Source: Chloroflexota bacterium
GTDB lineage: Bacteria; Chloroflexota; Dehalococcoidia; Lucifugimonadales; UBA3495
Length of the DNA stretch: 64,000 nucleotides
Assembly (NCBI GenBank): GCA_028874075.1
Contig: JAPPLU010000093.1
Coordinates: 38,536 to 102,535 of the forward strand
Reading direction: 5' to 3'
The position numbers and the translations under genes are program-made. Under the pieces are notes generated by a model. That model did not search any database. It saw only the letters and a list, made by a program, of their open reading frames with translations, and had not been told where the DNA came from. The number at the start of each line of letters is the position of its first letter. Within the stretch, counting starts at the first letter, position 1. Of this stretch, positions 36,057 to 44,618 are shown piece by piece.

Positions 36057-36278
36057 CACTCATTGGATGGAACACTGAATATGAACTTCAGGCAACAGAC
36101 TATTTCCAACCACGGACACTCGCGGCGTCATGGGGCAGACGCCGGAAGGTCTGCTCTTGTCTCCGTCGTCCGATGGCATTGGAACGGGACATTGCTCCTG
36201 AATTAGAGTGTCCGCGAAAACAGGTAGTCTTTGGCGGCGGGAAGCTCTCTTCGGGAATGAGCTTCCCGCCGTTTTTTT
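36057..36278 (+). ncRNA. Candidate structured non-coding RNA or leader ending in a strong terminator
   Basis: No protein frame explains this stretch, but it has nested complementarity. AGACTA 36097-36102 pairs with TAGTCT 36225-36230 (extendable by CAA/TTG with one bulge). Ten bases inward on both sides, CGGACACTC 36113-36121 pairs perfectly with GAGTGTCCG 36206-36214. Inside, GGCGTC/GACGCC (36124-36143) competes with GCAGAC/GTCTGC (36135-36154). A 13-bp terminator stem and seven T residues close the unit. It could be a free small RNA or an attenuating leader of the ABC exporter operon starting 143 bases later. It lacks the conserved motifs of tmRNA, RNase P RNA, SRP RNA and T-boxes that I could check by eye. 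Confidence 0.45.
36235..36278 (+). terminator. Strong intrinsic terminator
   Basis: CGGCGGGAAGCTC at 36235-36247 pairs perfectly (13 bp) with GAGCTTCCCGCCG at 36259-36271 around an 11-base loop, followed by seven T residues (36272-36278). It lies 355 bases after the last plus-strand gene and 143 before the next, so it most likely ends a separate RNA or attenuates the exporter operon. Confidence 0.85.
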
Positions 36279-36421
36279 GGCGATTTTGCCTTTCGTCCCT
36301 GAGGGGCAAGGGCCCCTGGCGGGGTCGTCAAGGTCAGGGCACCAGGCTACCGTAGCAATATCTGGCCGCCCCCGGACTGGGGGAACTTGTACGGCCAGAA
36401 AACGGCAGGGAATTACCGAGC

Positions 36422-37201
36422 ATGGGTTACCTTTATGCGTTCACAAGCGCCTTCGTTGAACAGCTCAAATACGATATGCAATGGGGCGAGGTCCTGTTCT
36501 TCCTGGTGGTCAATGTCCCTCTGGCGGTGGTGCTGGCATGGATCGCCAGCAAAGGCTCCGGTTCCGTTCCTGTCAACTACCTGGTCGTGGGTGTTCTGCT
36601 GATGTCCATCTGGAACCGGGTTTCAATTCGCCTTGGATGGTCCATCACCGGGGATATCCTGGTCGGCACCTACGACTACATTGCCACGACGCGTACTCCC
36701 CTGGCGTTGGTGGTATTTGCCAGGGCCCTGGGTATCAGCGTATTGGGAATCCTTTCCGGCCTGTTGCCCGTCGTAGTGATCGTGTGGATTTCCGGGCAGT
36801 TTATCCAGGTTTCCGAACCCCTGCTGCTGGTGTTCAGTGTCGGAGTCGGGGCATTGAGCGTGTTGTCCGTCTCCATTATCTTCGCGCCCCTTTTCCTGCT
36901 GGTGCGGGGCCGCGAGGGCTTCTTCAACGTGATCAGGCCCCTGGGCGTGGTGCTGGGTGGATTCTTCTATCCGGTGGCTTTTTTGGCGCCTGGGATAGAG
37001 TTCCTGGCTCGACTCTTGCCGGCTGCCTGGGCCATGGACGCCGTCATTCTCGCCCTGGAATCGGAAGGGAACACGTTGCGGGGGTTCCAGGATCTGGGTG
37101 TTGCCCTGATCATATCGCTGGCTTACCTGGCCCTGGCTTACTTGTTGCTGGTCAAGGTTGAGCATCGGGTACGTGTCGAAGGCAACATGAGGGCTTTCTA
37201 G
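36422..37201 (+). CDS. ABC-2 type transporter permease (1)
   Basis: A 259-residue integral membrane protein with about six hydrophobic helices and the ABC-2 permease layout: an N-terminal amphipathic segment (MGYLYAFTSAFVEQLKYDMQW), a helix ending near IWNRVSIRLGW, the cytoplasmic loop TYDYIATTRTPLALVVFARALG, and the late RPLGVVLGGFFYPVAFLAPGIEFLARLLPAAWAMDAV. It starts a three-gene operon. Its TAG stop overlaps the GGAGG that serves the next gene. With permease 2 it should form the membrane channel of a heteromeric exporter of the drug/lipid/polysaccharide class. Substrate unknown. Confidence 0.88.
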   Translation: MGYLYAFTSAFVEQLKYDMQWGEVLFFLVVNVPLAVVLAWIASKGSGSVPVNYLVVGVLLMSIWNRVSIRLGWSITGDILVGTYDYIATTRTPLALVVFARALGISVLGILSGLLPVVVIVWISGQFIQVSEPLLLVFSVGVGALSVLSVSIIFAPLFLLVRGREGFFNVIRPLGVVLGGFFYPVAFLAPGIEFLARLLPAAWAMDAVILALESEGNTLRGFQDLGVALIISLAYLALAYLLLVKVEHRVRVEGNMRAF

Positions 37202-37209
37202 GAGGCCTT

Positions 37210-37995
37210 GTGACAAACTTCTTCGTTCAGTCCTACCTGACCTACCGCGCCCTTTTCTTTTGGCTCAACTGGCCGGCCTATACCGGGAACGTCTTCCTGG
37301 TTCCGGTGCTCTACATCACTATGCTGATGCTGACCGGCAGGTTTGCCGGCAGCCCCCTGGACTCCGACTATTACACCAAGGGAATGGCTGCCTACTCCAC
37401 GCCCTTCATCCTGATCTGGGGCATTACCCAGTGCAACTATTACGAGCGGGTAATCGGAACCCTGGCCCACGTGCTTGGCTCCTCGGGGAACCGGTGGCTC
37501 ATCTACTGGAGCCGGGGCACGATGCATTTCCCCAACGGCATGTTCACGGTGACAAGCAGCCTGCTGTTTGCCTGGGTTTTTATCGGGCTGGACTTTTCCA
37601 CCACCAACTGGCCGACGTTGATCGCCTCCATACTGCTCATCGGCTTCTCCTGCACGTCCTTCGCCCTGTGTGTCGGTGTTTTCGCCATAGTGGTAAGGGA
37701 CTGGCTGGTGATCAGCGCGGCAGCCTCGGGGCTGCTCATTCTATTCACTGGTGTCGTGGTGCCCGTGGACGAACTGCCCTTCCACCTCGGCTACCTGGGA
37801 GATGTCCTGCCCCTGACCCACGGCGTGGCGGCGTTCCGCGAGGCCTTCCTGGGCGCCAGCCCCGGCGCCGTGGGAAGCCACCTGCTCTGGGAACTGGCGG
37901 TGGGAATCTGCTACGGGCTGTTGGGGTACCTGTGCTTCCGGCTCGTAGAGGTGGACGCCAGGCGGCGGGGAGCCTACGAGACCTCTATTTTGTGA
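37210..37995 (+). CDS. ABC-2 type transporter permease (2)
   Basis: A 261-residue membrane protein paralogous in layout to permease 1: YRALFFWLNWPAYTGNVFLVPVLYITMLMLT, then a loop with ERVIGTLAHVLGSSGNRWLIYWSR, and the late helices GLLILFTGVVVPVDELPFHLGYLGDVLPLTHGVAAFREAF. The GTG start has GGAGG five bases upstream, overlapping the stop of the preceding gene, and the stop TGA overlaps an alternative GTG start for the ATPase (GTGA). The three genes are therefore tightly coupled. It is the second half of the exporter channel. Confidence 0.88.
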   Translation: MTNFFVQSYLTYRALFFWLNWPAYTGNVFLVPVLYITMLMLTGRFAGSPLDSDYYTKGMAAYSTPFILIWGITQCNYYERVIGTLAHVLGSSGNRWLIYWSRGTMHFPNGMFTVTSSLLFAWVFIGLDFSTTNWPTLIASILLIGFSCTSFALCVGVFAIVVRDWLVISAAASGLLILFTGVVVPVDELPFHLGYLGDVLPLTHGVAAFREAFLGASPGAVGSHLLWELAVGICYGLLGYLCFRLVEVDARRRGAYETSIL

Positions 37996-38033
37996 CCGTT
38001 GATTCTGCCACCGTCAACACCTGGAGCGAACAA

Positions 38034-39008
38034 ATGGCTGCGACCACCTCAATAGCCGTCGAGTGCAAGGACCTTTCCCGCACCTATTCTTCCCGCAATG
38101 TTGTGGGGCGTCGCCGGGATTTCGTTGCCCTCCAGGGCCTGAACCTGGAAATCCCCAAAGGGGCGATATTCGGCCTCCTGGGTCCCAACGGAGCGGGCAA
38201 GACCACCACCGTGCGCATATTGTCCACGCTGCTGACTCCCACCTCGGGAACTGCCCGAGTACTGGGCTACGACGTGGAGACTCAGGCCAGGCAGGTGCGC
38301 CGCAATACGGGCTTCATCCTGGGAGGGGAACGAGGTCTTTACGGTCGGATCACCGGCGAGCAGAACATGAGGTTCTTCGCTGCCCTGAACCACATCAACC
38401 CCAGGGATGCCAAGCGGCGCACTGCCCAATTGCTGGACCGGGTTGGCCTCACGGAACATGCCAGGACGCCAGTGGAAAACTACTCCAGGGGCATGACACA
38501 GCGGTTGCACATCGCCCGCGGCCTGCTTACGGACCCGCCGGTACTGTTTATGGACGAACCCACCATCGGAATAGACCCCATCGGCGCCCAGGAACTGCGG
38601 AACTACGTTCCTGAACTGGCCGGTGAAGGCAAGACCATCCTGCTCACCACCCACTACATGGCCGAGGCCGACATGCTGTGCGACACCATCGCCATCATCG
38701 ACCGGGGCGAATTGGCCGCTGTGGGCGCCCCCGGCGAAATCAAGCGCCGGTTCAGCAAACTGGCAATTATTGAAGTCATCGTAAACCGACCCAGGGAGCA
38801 ACTGGAGGCTGAGCTATTGAAACTCGACGCGGTCGAACGGGTTGAATCGGCAGCCGAGGGGCCTTTCCAAAAGCTGACGATTTCGGTCACCTCTGGCTTC
38901 GACCTGAGAGAAAAAGTCACGGAAGTGGTTGGCGCGGAAAACATTGAAGACCTGGTTTCGCGTGACCCGACCCTGGAAGAGGCTTATATCAACATTCTGA
39001 AGCGATAA
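38034..39008 (+). CDS. ABC transporter ATP-binding protein (ABC-2 exporter)
   Basis: A 324-residue ATPase of the DrrA/CcmA-like class that powers the two permeases upstream. Walker A is GPNGAGKTTT, the Q-loop is in ILGGERGLYGRITGEQN, the signature is NYSRGMTQRLHIARGLL (SRGMTQ in place of the common LSGGQ), and Walker B is PVLFMDEPTIGID, followed by the H-loop LLTTHYMAEAD. A C-terminal extension of about 90 residues is typical of drug and lipid exporters. I choose the ATG at 38034, with GGAG eight bases upstream; an in-frame GTG at 37992 overlapping the previous stop is also possible. Confidence 0.93.
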   Translation: MAATTSIAVECKDLSRTYSSRNVVGRRRDFVALQGLNLEIPKGAIFGLLGPNGAGKTTTVRILSTLLTPTSGTARVLGYDVETQARQVRRNTGFILGGERGLYGRITGEQNMRFFAALNHINPRDAKRRTAQLLDRVGLTEHARTPVENYSRGMTQRLHIARGLLTDPPVLFMDEPTIGIDPIGAQELRNYVPELAGEGKTILLTTHYMAEADMLCDTIAIIDRGELAAVGAPGEIKRRFSKLAIIEVIVNRPREQLEAELLKLDAVERVESAAEGPFQKLTISVTSGFDLREKVTEVVGAENIEDLVSRDPTLEEAYINILKR

Positions 39009-39104
39009 CTTTCCAGTAGTTACGCAATGTGGCCGTCCACAATTCGGGCTTGGGCAAACCTGTCAAGCGTTCAGGCAGTACACGGAAATAACAACCCCGA
39101 CTGC

Positions 39105-39163
39105 GTCTGCTGAAATTGGGCCATCACCAAATAGAATGACAGAAATGGAGGTGAGCGCTTTGG
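39105..39163 (+). repeat. Orphan copy of the leader of the Asp-box gene
   Basis: This 59-base stretch matches 41,599-41,657 without gaps and with about nine mismatches, including GTCTGCTGAAATTGGGCC at its start and a GGAGGTGAGCG ribosome binding site. At the other copy the site serves the Asp-box gene. Here only a TTG and two codons follow before TAG, next to the DUF1330 stop. It looks like the leader of a lost duplicate. Confidence 0.65.
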
Positions 39164-39166
39164 ACG

Positions 39167-39454
39167 CTAGACACCCTCGACAATCACGGTGGAAGTAACG
39201 CTGCTCCTGCCCCGGATGTCGGCCAGCCGCACGTAATTGGGGTCGTTGACAAACCCATGTGCGTGGTCCAGGTCCTCAAATTCTATGACCACCACGCGAT
39301 GCGGCGTCCAGTTTCCTTCCACCACTTCAGCGGCGCCGCCCCGCACCAGGTACTTGCCACCGTGAGCCTCGGTGACTGCAACAATGTCTCTGATGTAGTC
39401 AGCGAACAGAGCCTGATCGGTTATCTCGTTATCAACCATCAAATATGCAGCCAT
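39167..39454 (-). CDS. DUF1330 domain protein
   Basis: A 95-residue ferredoxin-like-fold protein of the DUF1330 family. It begins AAYLMVDNEITDQALFADYI, has the AHGGKYLVRGG element and the HRVVVIEFEDLDHAHGFVNDPNY motif, and ends with a short strand. Family members are small stand-alone proteins, often dimeric and of unknown function, some related to stress or aromatic metabolism. GGAGGAG precedes the ATG. It lies between the exporter operon and the NCS2 permease, on the minus strand. Confidence 0.88.
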   Translation of the reverse strand: MAAYLMVDNEITDQALFADYIRDIVAVTEAHGGKYLVRGGAAEVVEGNWTPHRVVVIEFEDLDHAHGFVNDPNYVRLADIRGRSSVTSTVIVEGV

Positions 39455-39539
39455 GTCTACGGTACTCCTCCGGTTTATGTTTGGGTTGCCGGTCGAGTCT
39501 CCCCGGTTTCACCAGCCGACTCAACGATGTTCTCTGCGG

Positions 39540-41279
39540 TCACCGATTGGGTTGCGCGTCCACCTGCACCGTCACGATGTCAATCCCATGGTACTTTCTG
39601 TGGCGGACTGAAGAGGCGAAATGGCGCAGCAGCCGGAAAGAAATCTCGCCGACATCCGGCTCCGTTGCCTGCTCGCTCATGTAGGCAAGCCGGTCTTCAA
39701 TGTTCTCCTCGGGCGACACCGCTAGAAACTCCAACTCCATTGTACTCGAATGGGGACGGGCGATGATTACAAGGCGGGGCGGTCTGTCTCCCTCGTAGTC
39801 ATCCCGCAGCTGTAGCATGCTGGAAAGGGTTTCCTCCCCGGCGGCCCGCAGCCGCTCCAGCGATGCCTCGTTCCAGCCTGCGCTGTTGCCAGCGTCCCGC
39901 AGAAAGTTGTCCACCTCGGGCAGGGCCGATATTTCCAACTCCGTCTCCATCCGCCTGCGTCTGGAAAAGGTCATACTCATGACCAACGACAGCACGACTG
40001 CGGCCACCACGCTGACCACAATACCGTTACCAAATGCCGCGCCCCAGGGGCTACCCAGTGCAGCCGTCAGGATGTCCTGGACCTGCAGGCCGATGCCGAT
40101 GGAGAGGGACACCCCAACTATGATAGCCTTCTGCTGATTGAACCCATCCTGAATGATGGTTCGGACTCCCTCCACGAAAAGGAGCCCCATTACTACCATC
40201 AGGATTGCGCCGGTTACCGGCCTTGGGATTGTCAGCAGGATGGCAACCACCTTGGGCAGAAGGGCCAGCCCGATTAGAATGGCTCCGATGATGAAACCGG
40301 TGCGGCGGGCGGCAACCCCCGTGAAGTTTATCAGCGCAACGGACGATGGCAGGTAGATGAGCGCCGGCAGTATTCCTGCAACTCCGGACAGCAATACTCC
40401 TACCCCGCCGGCGTTCAATGTCCCCTGTACACCGCGAAAGTCAATGGCCCTCGGCCTGCGCCAGGACACTTGTTGAATTGCCGCCCCCTCGCTGCCGGCC
40501 TTGACAGCCACCACGGCGCTTACTACAAGGAATACCGGTAGAAGGGCCAGGAAATCCTTATTCGCGACCGGTCCCACGCCAGGCCACGCGGCGAATGCCG
40601 GCAGGTCGAACCACGGGGCGTCCAGGGCCCGCTGGAAGTCGTACACCCCGAGCAGAACCGCGGCCGCGCAGCCCGCCAGCAACGTTATGGGGATTGCCAG
40701 CAGCCGCATAAGTCCCGAAGCGCGGAGCATCAAAATGGCCGCTCCAAAGAGCGTGACCGCCCCCACCGCCGGTCCGGATAGCGGGGACAGGCCCATAGGC
40801 ACATCGTCGAACCGCGCCAGGCCGATGGGCATGGCGGCCGCCGCCACCACCATGAATGCCACCCCGGACACGACCGGGGTAATGATCCGCCGCAGCTGGG
40901 CCAGCCAGAAGGCCATGGCGAACTGCACCAGGGATGCGGCAATTGTCAGGCTTGCCATTACCGGCAGCCCGGCCCCGCTCACGGCCAGAACACAGATTCC
41001 CATGAAGGGTGCTGCCGGACCAGTCAGGAGAATGTGCCCCGAACCAATGCGGCCTATTCTTGCTGCCTGCAGTGCGGTTACCGCCCCCCCGATTACCAGG
41101 CCGGCAAAAACCGCCCAGGCCAGGTAGCTTTCGCTCCCATGAGATGCCACCGCGAAAATGGTTACCAGGGAAACCGCGTTGGACAATGCGATTACCGCGC
41201 CCTGCAGCGCCACGTTCACCGTGGCAACGGGTGGACAGCTGTCGTCAGGCTCGTAGCGTATTTGTTCGTTGACCCGCAT
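39540..41279 (-). CDS. NCS2/NAT family nucleobase permease with C-terminal GHKL-like domain
   Basis: A permease of the uracil-xanthine (NCS2/NAT) type. About twelve hydrophobic segments include the ASLVQFAMAFWLAQLRRIITPVVSGV region and the late block GILPALIYLPSSVALINFTGVAARRTGF with IPRPVTGAILMVVMG, as in xanthine and uracil symporters. After the last helix and a basic stretch (SRRRRMETEL) comes a soluble domain of about 130 residues (SLERLRAAGEETLSSML; then LRHFASSVRHRKYHGIDIV) resembling the RsbW-like ATPase/anti-sigma fold, without clear ATP-binding glycines. I place the start at 41279 (MRVNEQIRYEPDD), but 41333 is possible. Transport of a purine or pyrimidine is inferred from the family. 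Confidence 0.82.
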   Translation of the reverse strand: MRVNEQIRYEPDDSCPPVATVNVALQGAVIALSNAVSLVTIFAVASHGSESYLAWAVFAGLVIGGAVTALQAARIGRIGSGHILLTGPAAPFMGICVLAVSGAGLPVMASLTIAASLVQFAMAFWLAQLRRIITPVVSGVAFMVVAAAAMPIGLARFDDVPMGLSPLSGPAVGAVTLFGAAILMLRASGLMRLLAIPITLLAGCAAAVLLGVYDFQRALDAPWFDLPAFAAWPGVGPVANKDFLALLPVFLVVSAVVAVKAGSEGAAIQQVSWRRPRAIDFRGVQGTLNAGGVGVLLSGVAGILPALIYLPSSVALINFTGVAARRTGFIIGAILIGLALLPKVVAILLTIPRPVTGAILMVVMGLLFVEGVRTIIQDGFNQQKAIIVGVSLSIGIGLQVQDILTAALGSPWGAAFGNGIVVSVVAAVVLSLVMSMTFSRRRRMETELEISALPEVDNFLRDAGNSAGWNEASLERLRAAGEETLSSMLQLRDDYEGDRPPRLVIIARPHSSTMELEFLAVSPEENIEDRLAYMSEQATEPDVGEISFRLLRHFASSVRHRKYHGIDIVTVQVDAQPNR

Positions 41280-41598
41280 ATATCCTGCCTGGGGTGGTGG
41301 CGACTTCAGGCCCGGCTTGGTTGACTCTACCATAGGTATGGACCCAATGGGCCCTTTCCCATTTCTTTGAAGCGCAGCGGCTGCGCCGGTCGAGATTGAC
41401 GCGGCGTCGTTGGCAGGATTGTGGCGGGGATGCCTATGGATTGAAGGCGCCGCGATGATTCTTGACTGAGTGTTGACATATAGTACCAGAAGGTAACACC
41501 CTCTACGGATTTCGTCCGGCCGATAACGCCTGGCAGGGACTCCGCAACCATCCAGTGGCCCTCCCGGGACAGGCCACGGAATTGACAAGGCAGGTGCG

Positions 41599-41657
41599 GT
41601 CTGCTGAAATTGGGCCATCACCAGGCAGAATGTCAAATATGGAGGCGAGCGTTATGG
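41599..41657 (+). repeat. Second copy of the duplicated leader, upstream of the Asp-box gene
   Basis: Matches 39,105-39,163 gap-free with about nine mismatches. It contains the GGAGGCGAGCG ribosome binding site of the following gene, so this is the functional copy. Confidence 0.65.
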
Positions 41658-42637
41658 CAGGCAGGACATTGATCTACGTCGGGGCCGAGGCCGATGGGCT
41701 CTATCGCAAGGAGGCGGGCGATTCCCGCTGGGAGAAGCTGGCCAAAGGTATGCCGCCCTCCCCGCAGGTACGCGCCATCGTCGTGCATCCCGAAGACTCC
41801 AGCACCATCTTCGTCGGTACCCAGCGCGGCATCTACCGCTCCAGAGATGGCGGCGACAGTTTCGAGCGCATGAACCTGACCGAGGGCCGCATCGTCTGGT
41901 CCATCAAGTTCCACCCCCACGACTCCAGCATCATGTTCCTGGGCACCGAGGGCTCAGAAGTGTTCAAGAGCACGGATGGCGGCGAAAACTGGGAATACCT
42001 GGCCACCGTATCCAACCCCGATGCCGTGCAGATGGCCTTCGCCACCCGCATCCTGGGCATCGGCATCGAAGCAAGCGACACCAACCAGATGTACGCCGCT
42101 CTGGAAGTCGGCGGCGCCGCCCACAGTTCCGACGGCGGCAAGACCTGGACCATCGTCAACACCGGGTTTGAAGGCGACGTGGACCTCCTGGACCTGCACG
42201 GCGTGACCGTTGGCGTTGACGAGTCCGTGTTCATCTCCAACCGCACCGGCGTCTGGCGCACCCGCGACCGCGGCCGGACCTGGGACGACCTCCAGTTCGA
42301 GAATTACTCCAACATCCGCTATTCTCGCGGCGTCGAGGTGGCGCCCAACGACCCCAGCACTCTCTACGCCTGCGTCGGCCTGAACTTCGGCAGCGAGGAG
42401 GGTGGCATTCTCCGCTCCACCGACGGCGGCAACAGCTGGACCAGGTTCGACCAGGGCATTGAGCCGGCCAGCACCACCTTCGGTATTGCCGTAAACGACC
42501 GCGCTCCCGAGCAGGTGTACTTCTGCACCCGCAAGGGCCAGGTGTTCGGCACCCACGACGGCGGCGCCACCTGGCAGGGCCACGACCTCCCCGAAATTGC
42601 TGCCAACGTCAAGGCCATTGCCTGCACCTCGGCCTGA
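41654..42637 (+). CDS. Asp-box (BNR) beta-propeller protein
   Basis: A 327-residue protein with six Asp-box motifs (S/T-x-D-x-G-x-x-W type): SRDGGDSF, STDGGENW, SSDGGKTW, TRDRGRTW, STDGGNSW and THDGGATW, spaced about 45-60 residues apart, as in sialidases, photosystem II assembly factor Ycf48 and VPS10 propellers. There is no signal peptide and no sialidase arginine triad that I can see, so an enzymatic glycosidase role is doubtful; a binding or scaffold propeller is more likely. The ATG at 41654 has GGAGG eight bases upstream. The gene is followed by a perfect 14-bp hairpin. Confidence 0.85.
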   Translation: MAGRTLIYVGAEADGLYRKEAGDSRWEKLAKGMPPSPQVRAIVVHPEDSSTIFVGTQRGIYRSRDGGDSFERMNLTEGRIVWSIKFHPHDSSIMFLGTEGSEVFKSTDGGENWEYLATVSNPDAVQMAFATRILGIGIEASDTNQMYAALEVGGAAHSSDGGKTWTIVNTGFEGDVDLLDLHGVTVGVDESVFISNRTGVWRTRDRGRTWDDLQFENYSNIRYSRGVEVAPNDPSTLYACVGLNFGSEEGGILRSTDGGNSWTRFDQGIEPASTTFGIAVNDRAPEQVYFCTRKGQVFGTHDGGATWQGHDLPEIAANVKAIACTSA

Positions 42638-42650
42638 TTGCGTAGAACAC

Positions 42651-42688
42651 CCCCGCACCCTGAGGGCAAACCCACTCAGGGTGCGGGG
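42651..42688 (+). terminator. Perfect 14-bp hairpin after the Asp-box gene
   Basis: CCCCGCACCCTGAG at 42651-42664 pairs perfectly with CTCAGGGTGCGGGG at 42675-42688 around a 10-base loop, 13 bases after the stop. No long T tract follows. Likely transcription end for the Asp-box gene. Confidence 0.65.
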
Positions 42689-42965
42689 ATGTTGCCCTGT
42701 ATTGTTGTAGCTCCGGTATCTCCCCAAACGGGAAAGACGGCGGGGTTGCCCCATTGGACAGCGACACGGTTGCGGTAGAGTTGCCACACTCCGCTAGCGA
42801 CCCGGCCCTGCCACGCTCGCATTAAATGCCGGCAACGGCTTGCCTGCAGTGTAAGCGTCACCCTGCCATCAATAGCGGGACACAAACAAGGCTGCCTGGA
42901 ACGGGCGGCTACTTTGTTCGCTGCGCCCATCCGCCGGGAGGGGCTGGATCTGTCCTGACTCCTGC

Positions 42966-43736
42966 CTACTTCGTGGCAACCTGTATCACGAAATCAGGCT
43001 CATAGAGGTCGTAGTCTTCCGCAAAGTCGCCATAGCGCTTCACGCTGCGGAAGCCGGTATCCAGCAGCAGGTTGGTCACGTAGTCCTGGCGTATGGGGCA
43101 GATGGTCAGGAAGTGGACTTCGCCATCCTCGTATTCGTAGCGCATCGTTACGAGATCATCGCTCAATTCTTCCGGCCTCACTTCAACATTCTCGCCCAGG
43201 TAATACGACTGGTGCTTGCTGGAAAAACCCTTGTCCAGCATGGCATCGTAGTTTCGCTGATCGATAATTGCGATGCCGTCCTCGTTGACCAGTTGGTATA
43301 CCTCGTTCAGGGCCCGTATGCGGTCACTCTCATCAAACAGGTGGGTGAAGGCGTTTCCCAGGCAAATGACGGCGTCGAACCGCTCTCCGCCAAAGGACTC
43401 ACCAAGGCGCGTCCATTCGGCTTCCACCAGACGCAAATCGTCTATGCCGAAGCGCCGGGCATTTTCCCTGGCCTGGACCAGCATGTTTGGAGCGCCGTCG
43501 GCGGCCGTAACGTCGAAGCCGTCGGCTTTCAGCGTAACGGCATGAAATCCGGTGCCGCAGGCAATATCCAGCACCTTCTCGACCCCATGCGCTTTCAGAA
43601 TGTCCTGGAAGAAGTTGCTCTCTGCATCAGCCCTGCGCTGCCAGTCGATCAGTTCATCCCAGCGTCCGGCGAACTCCGGTGAATACTGTTTCTTGTACAG
43701 GTCCCTGGGGACCAGGATGTTGTCTGCTTCAGTCAA
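42966..43736 (-). CDS. Glycine/sarcosine N-methyltransferase (betaine synthesis)
   Basis: Methylates glycine to sarcosine and dimethylglycine with SAM. The 256-residue protein follows the GSMT family closely. It has YSPEFAGRWDELIDWQRRADAE, motif I VLDIACGTGFHAVTLKADGFDV, the AADGAPNMLVQARENARRF segment, the hallmark AVICLGNAFTHLFDESDR, and IIDQRNYDAMLDKGFSSKHQ. The end (KRYGDFAEDYDLYEPDFVIQVA) is also family-typical. The start is TTG at 43736 with AAGGA eight bases upstream. It lies downstream of the sarcosine/dimethylglycine methyltransferase on the same strand with a 42-base gap, so the pair forms the glycine-to-betaine operon, an osmoprotection pathway known from halotolerant and marine bacteria. 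Confidence 0.9.
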   Translation of the reverse strand: MTEADNILVPRDLYKKQYSPEFAGRWDELIDWQRRADAESNFFQDILKAHGVEKVLDIACGTGFHAVTLKADGFDVTAADGAPNMLVQARENARRFGIDDLRLVEAEWTRLGESFGGERFDAVICLGNAFTHLFDESDRIRALNEVYQLVNEDGIAIIDQRNYDAMLDKGFSSKHQSYYLGENVEVRPEELSDDLVTMRYEYEDGEVHFLTICPIRQDYVTNLLLDTGFRSVKRYGDFAEDYDLYEPDFVIQVATK

Positions 43737-43778
43737 AAATGATTCCTTTCCCGCCCGGGCCGTCGGCTTCAGGGGCGC

Positions 43779-44618
43779 CTACGCCGGTTTGGTTGCCACA
43801 AACATCGCCCACCCGATGTAGCCCGCATTGGCCGAGTTGACCCAGAAGGTCAGGGCCTCCAGGGTACCATCAATGGTCTCCGCCCCGATTCGCGGCAGCA
43901 GGGCTTCGCGATTCTCCCGAAGCCGGTCCCTCACCCAGCCGTAGGATCGAGCGACGTGCCGGGACCAATCTTCTTCCCTGCTGACGGGAAGGCCCAGCCC
44001 GGACAGCGCTGCCCGGTAATCATCCAGGTCCCACATGTCCGGCGACTTCACCCGGTCGTAAATCCTTTCCCGGTCCTCGGCCGGCGTATCCCGTCGCACC
44101 AGTATGTCGGTAAAGATAAGGGAACCATTCGGCTTCAGAACCCGGCGGCAATCCGACAGCACCGCATTCTTGTCCGCGGCGTGGAGGAACGCTTCCTGGC
44201 TCCAGACCACGTCGTAACAGCCTTCGGGGTAGGCCAGGCTATGGAAATCCTCGTACTCGAAGGTCAACAGGTGAGCCAGTCCTGCCTCCGAAGCTCGCTG
44301 GCGGGCCAGGTCCAGCTCCTTCTCACTGATGTTGGTGCCGGTTACCCGGCACCCGAACTTTACCGCCAGGTACCTGGCCGTCGAGCCATACCCGCAACCC
44401 AAATCCAGAACTAGAGTGTCCGCGTCCAGCTGCACAGCCCCCGCCATAATCTCATTGGTATGCTCCATTGCCTCCGGATGGGGGCACTCGTCGCTGCAGG
44501 GTACGCCCAGGTGAAGATTGTCGCCCCAGATGGTGCGGTAGATTTCGTCTGCCGGGCCGTCATAGTACGCCTGCGTACCGGCAACGATCGAACTGACGTC
44601 GCGTTCAACCACAATCAC
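43779..44618 (-). CDS. Sarcosine/dimethylglycine N-methyltransferase (betaine synthesis)
   Basis: Completes methylation to glycine betaine. The 279-residue protein has the SDMT features: AYYDGPADEIYRTIWGDNLHLGV at the N-terminus, motif I LVLDLGCGYGSTARYLA, GTNISEKELDLARQRA, and VVWSQEAFLHAADK. Later elements are RVLKPNGSLIFTDILVR and the SPDMWDLDDYRAAL segment. The gene starts with GTG, with AAGGAG just upstream, and precedes the glycine/sarcosine methyltransferase gene. No betaine transporter is adjacent. A DAO-family amine oxidase lies about 1 kb away on the other strand, possibly for the reverse, catabolic direction. Confidence 0.88.
   Translation of the reverse strand: MIVVERDVSSIVAGTQAYYDGPADEIYRTIWGDNLHLGVPCSDECPHPEAMEHTNEIMAGAVQLDADTLVLDLGCGYGSTARYLAVKFGCRVTGTNISEKELDLARQRASEAGLAHLLTFEYEDFHSLAYPEGCYDVVWSQEAFLHAADKNAVLSDCRRVLKPNGSLIFTDILVRRDTPAEDRERIYDRVKSPDMWDLDDYRAALSGLGLPVSREEDWSRHVARSYGWVRDRLRENREALLPRIGAETIDGTLEALTFWVNSANAGYIGWAMFVATKPA

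Noticed and set aside
36057..36278. tmRNA, RNase P RNA, SRP RNA or T-box at the structured RNA
   Set aside because: The conserved sequences I know for these (for example the tmRNA 5' end, GAGGAAAGTCCGGGC of RNase P, the T-box GGTGGTACCGCG) are absent.
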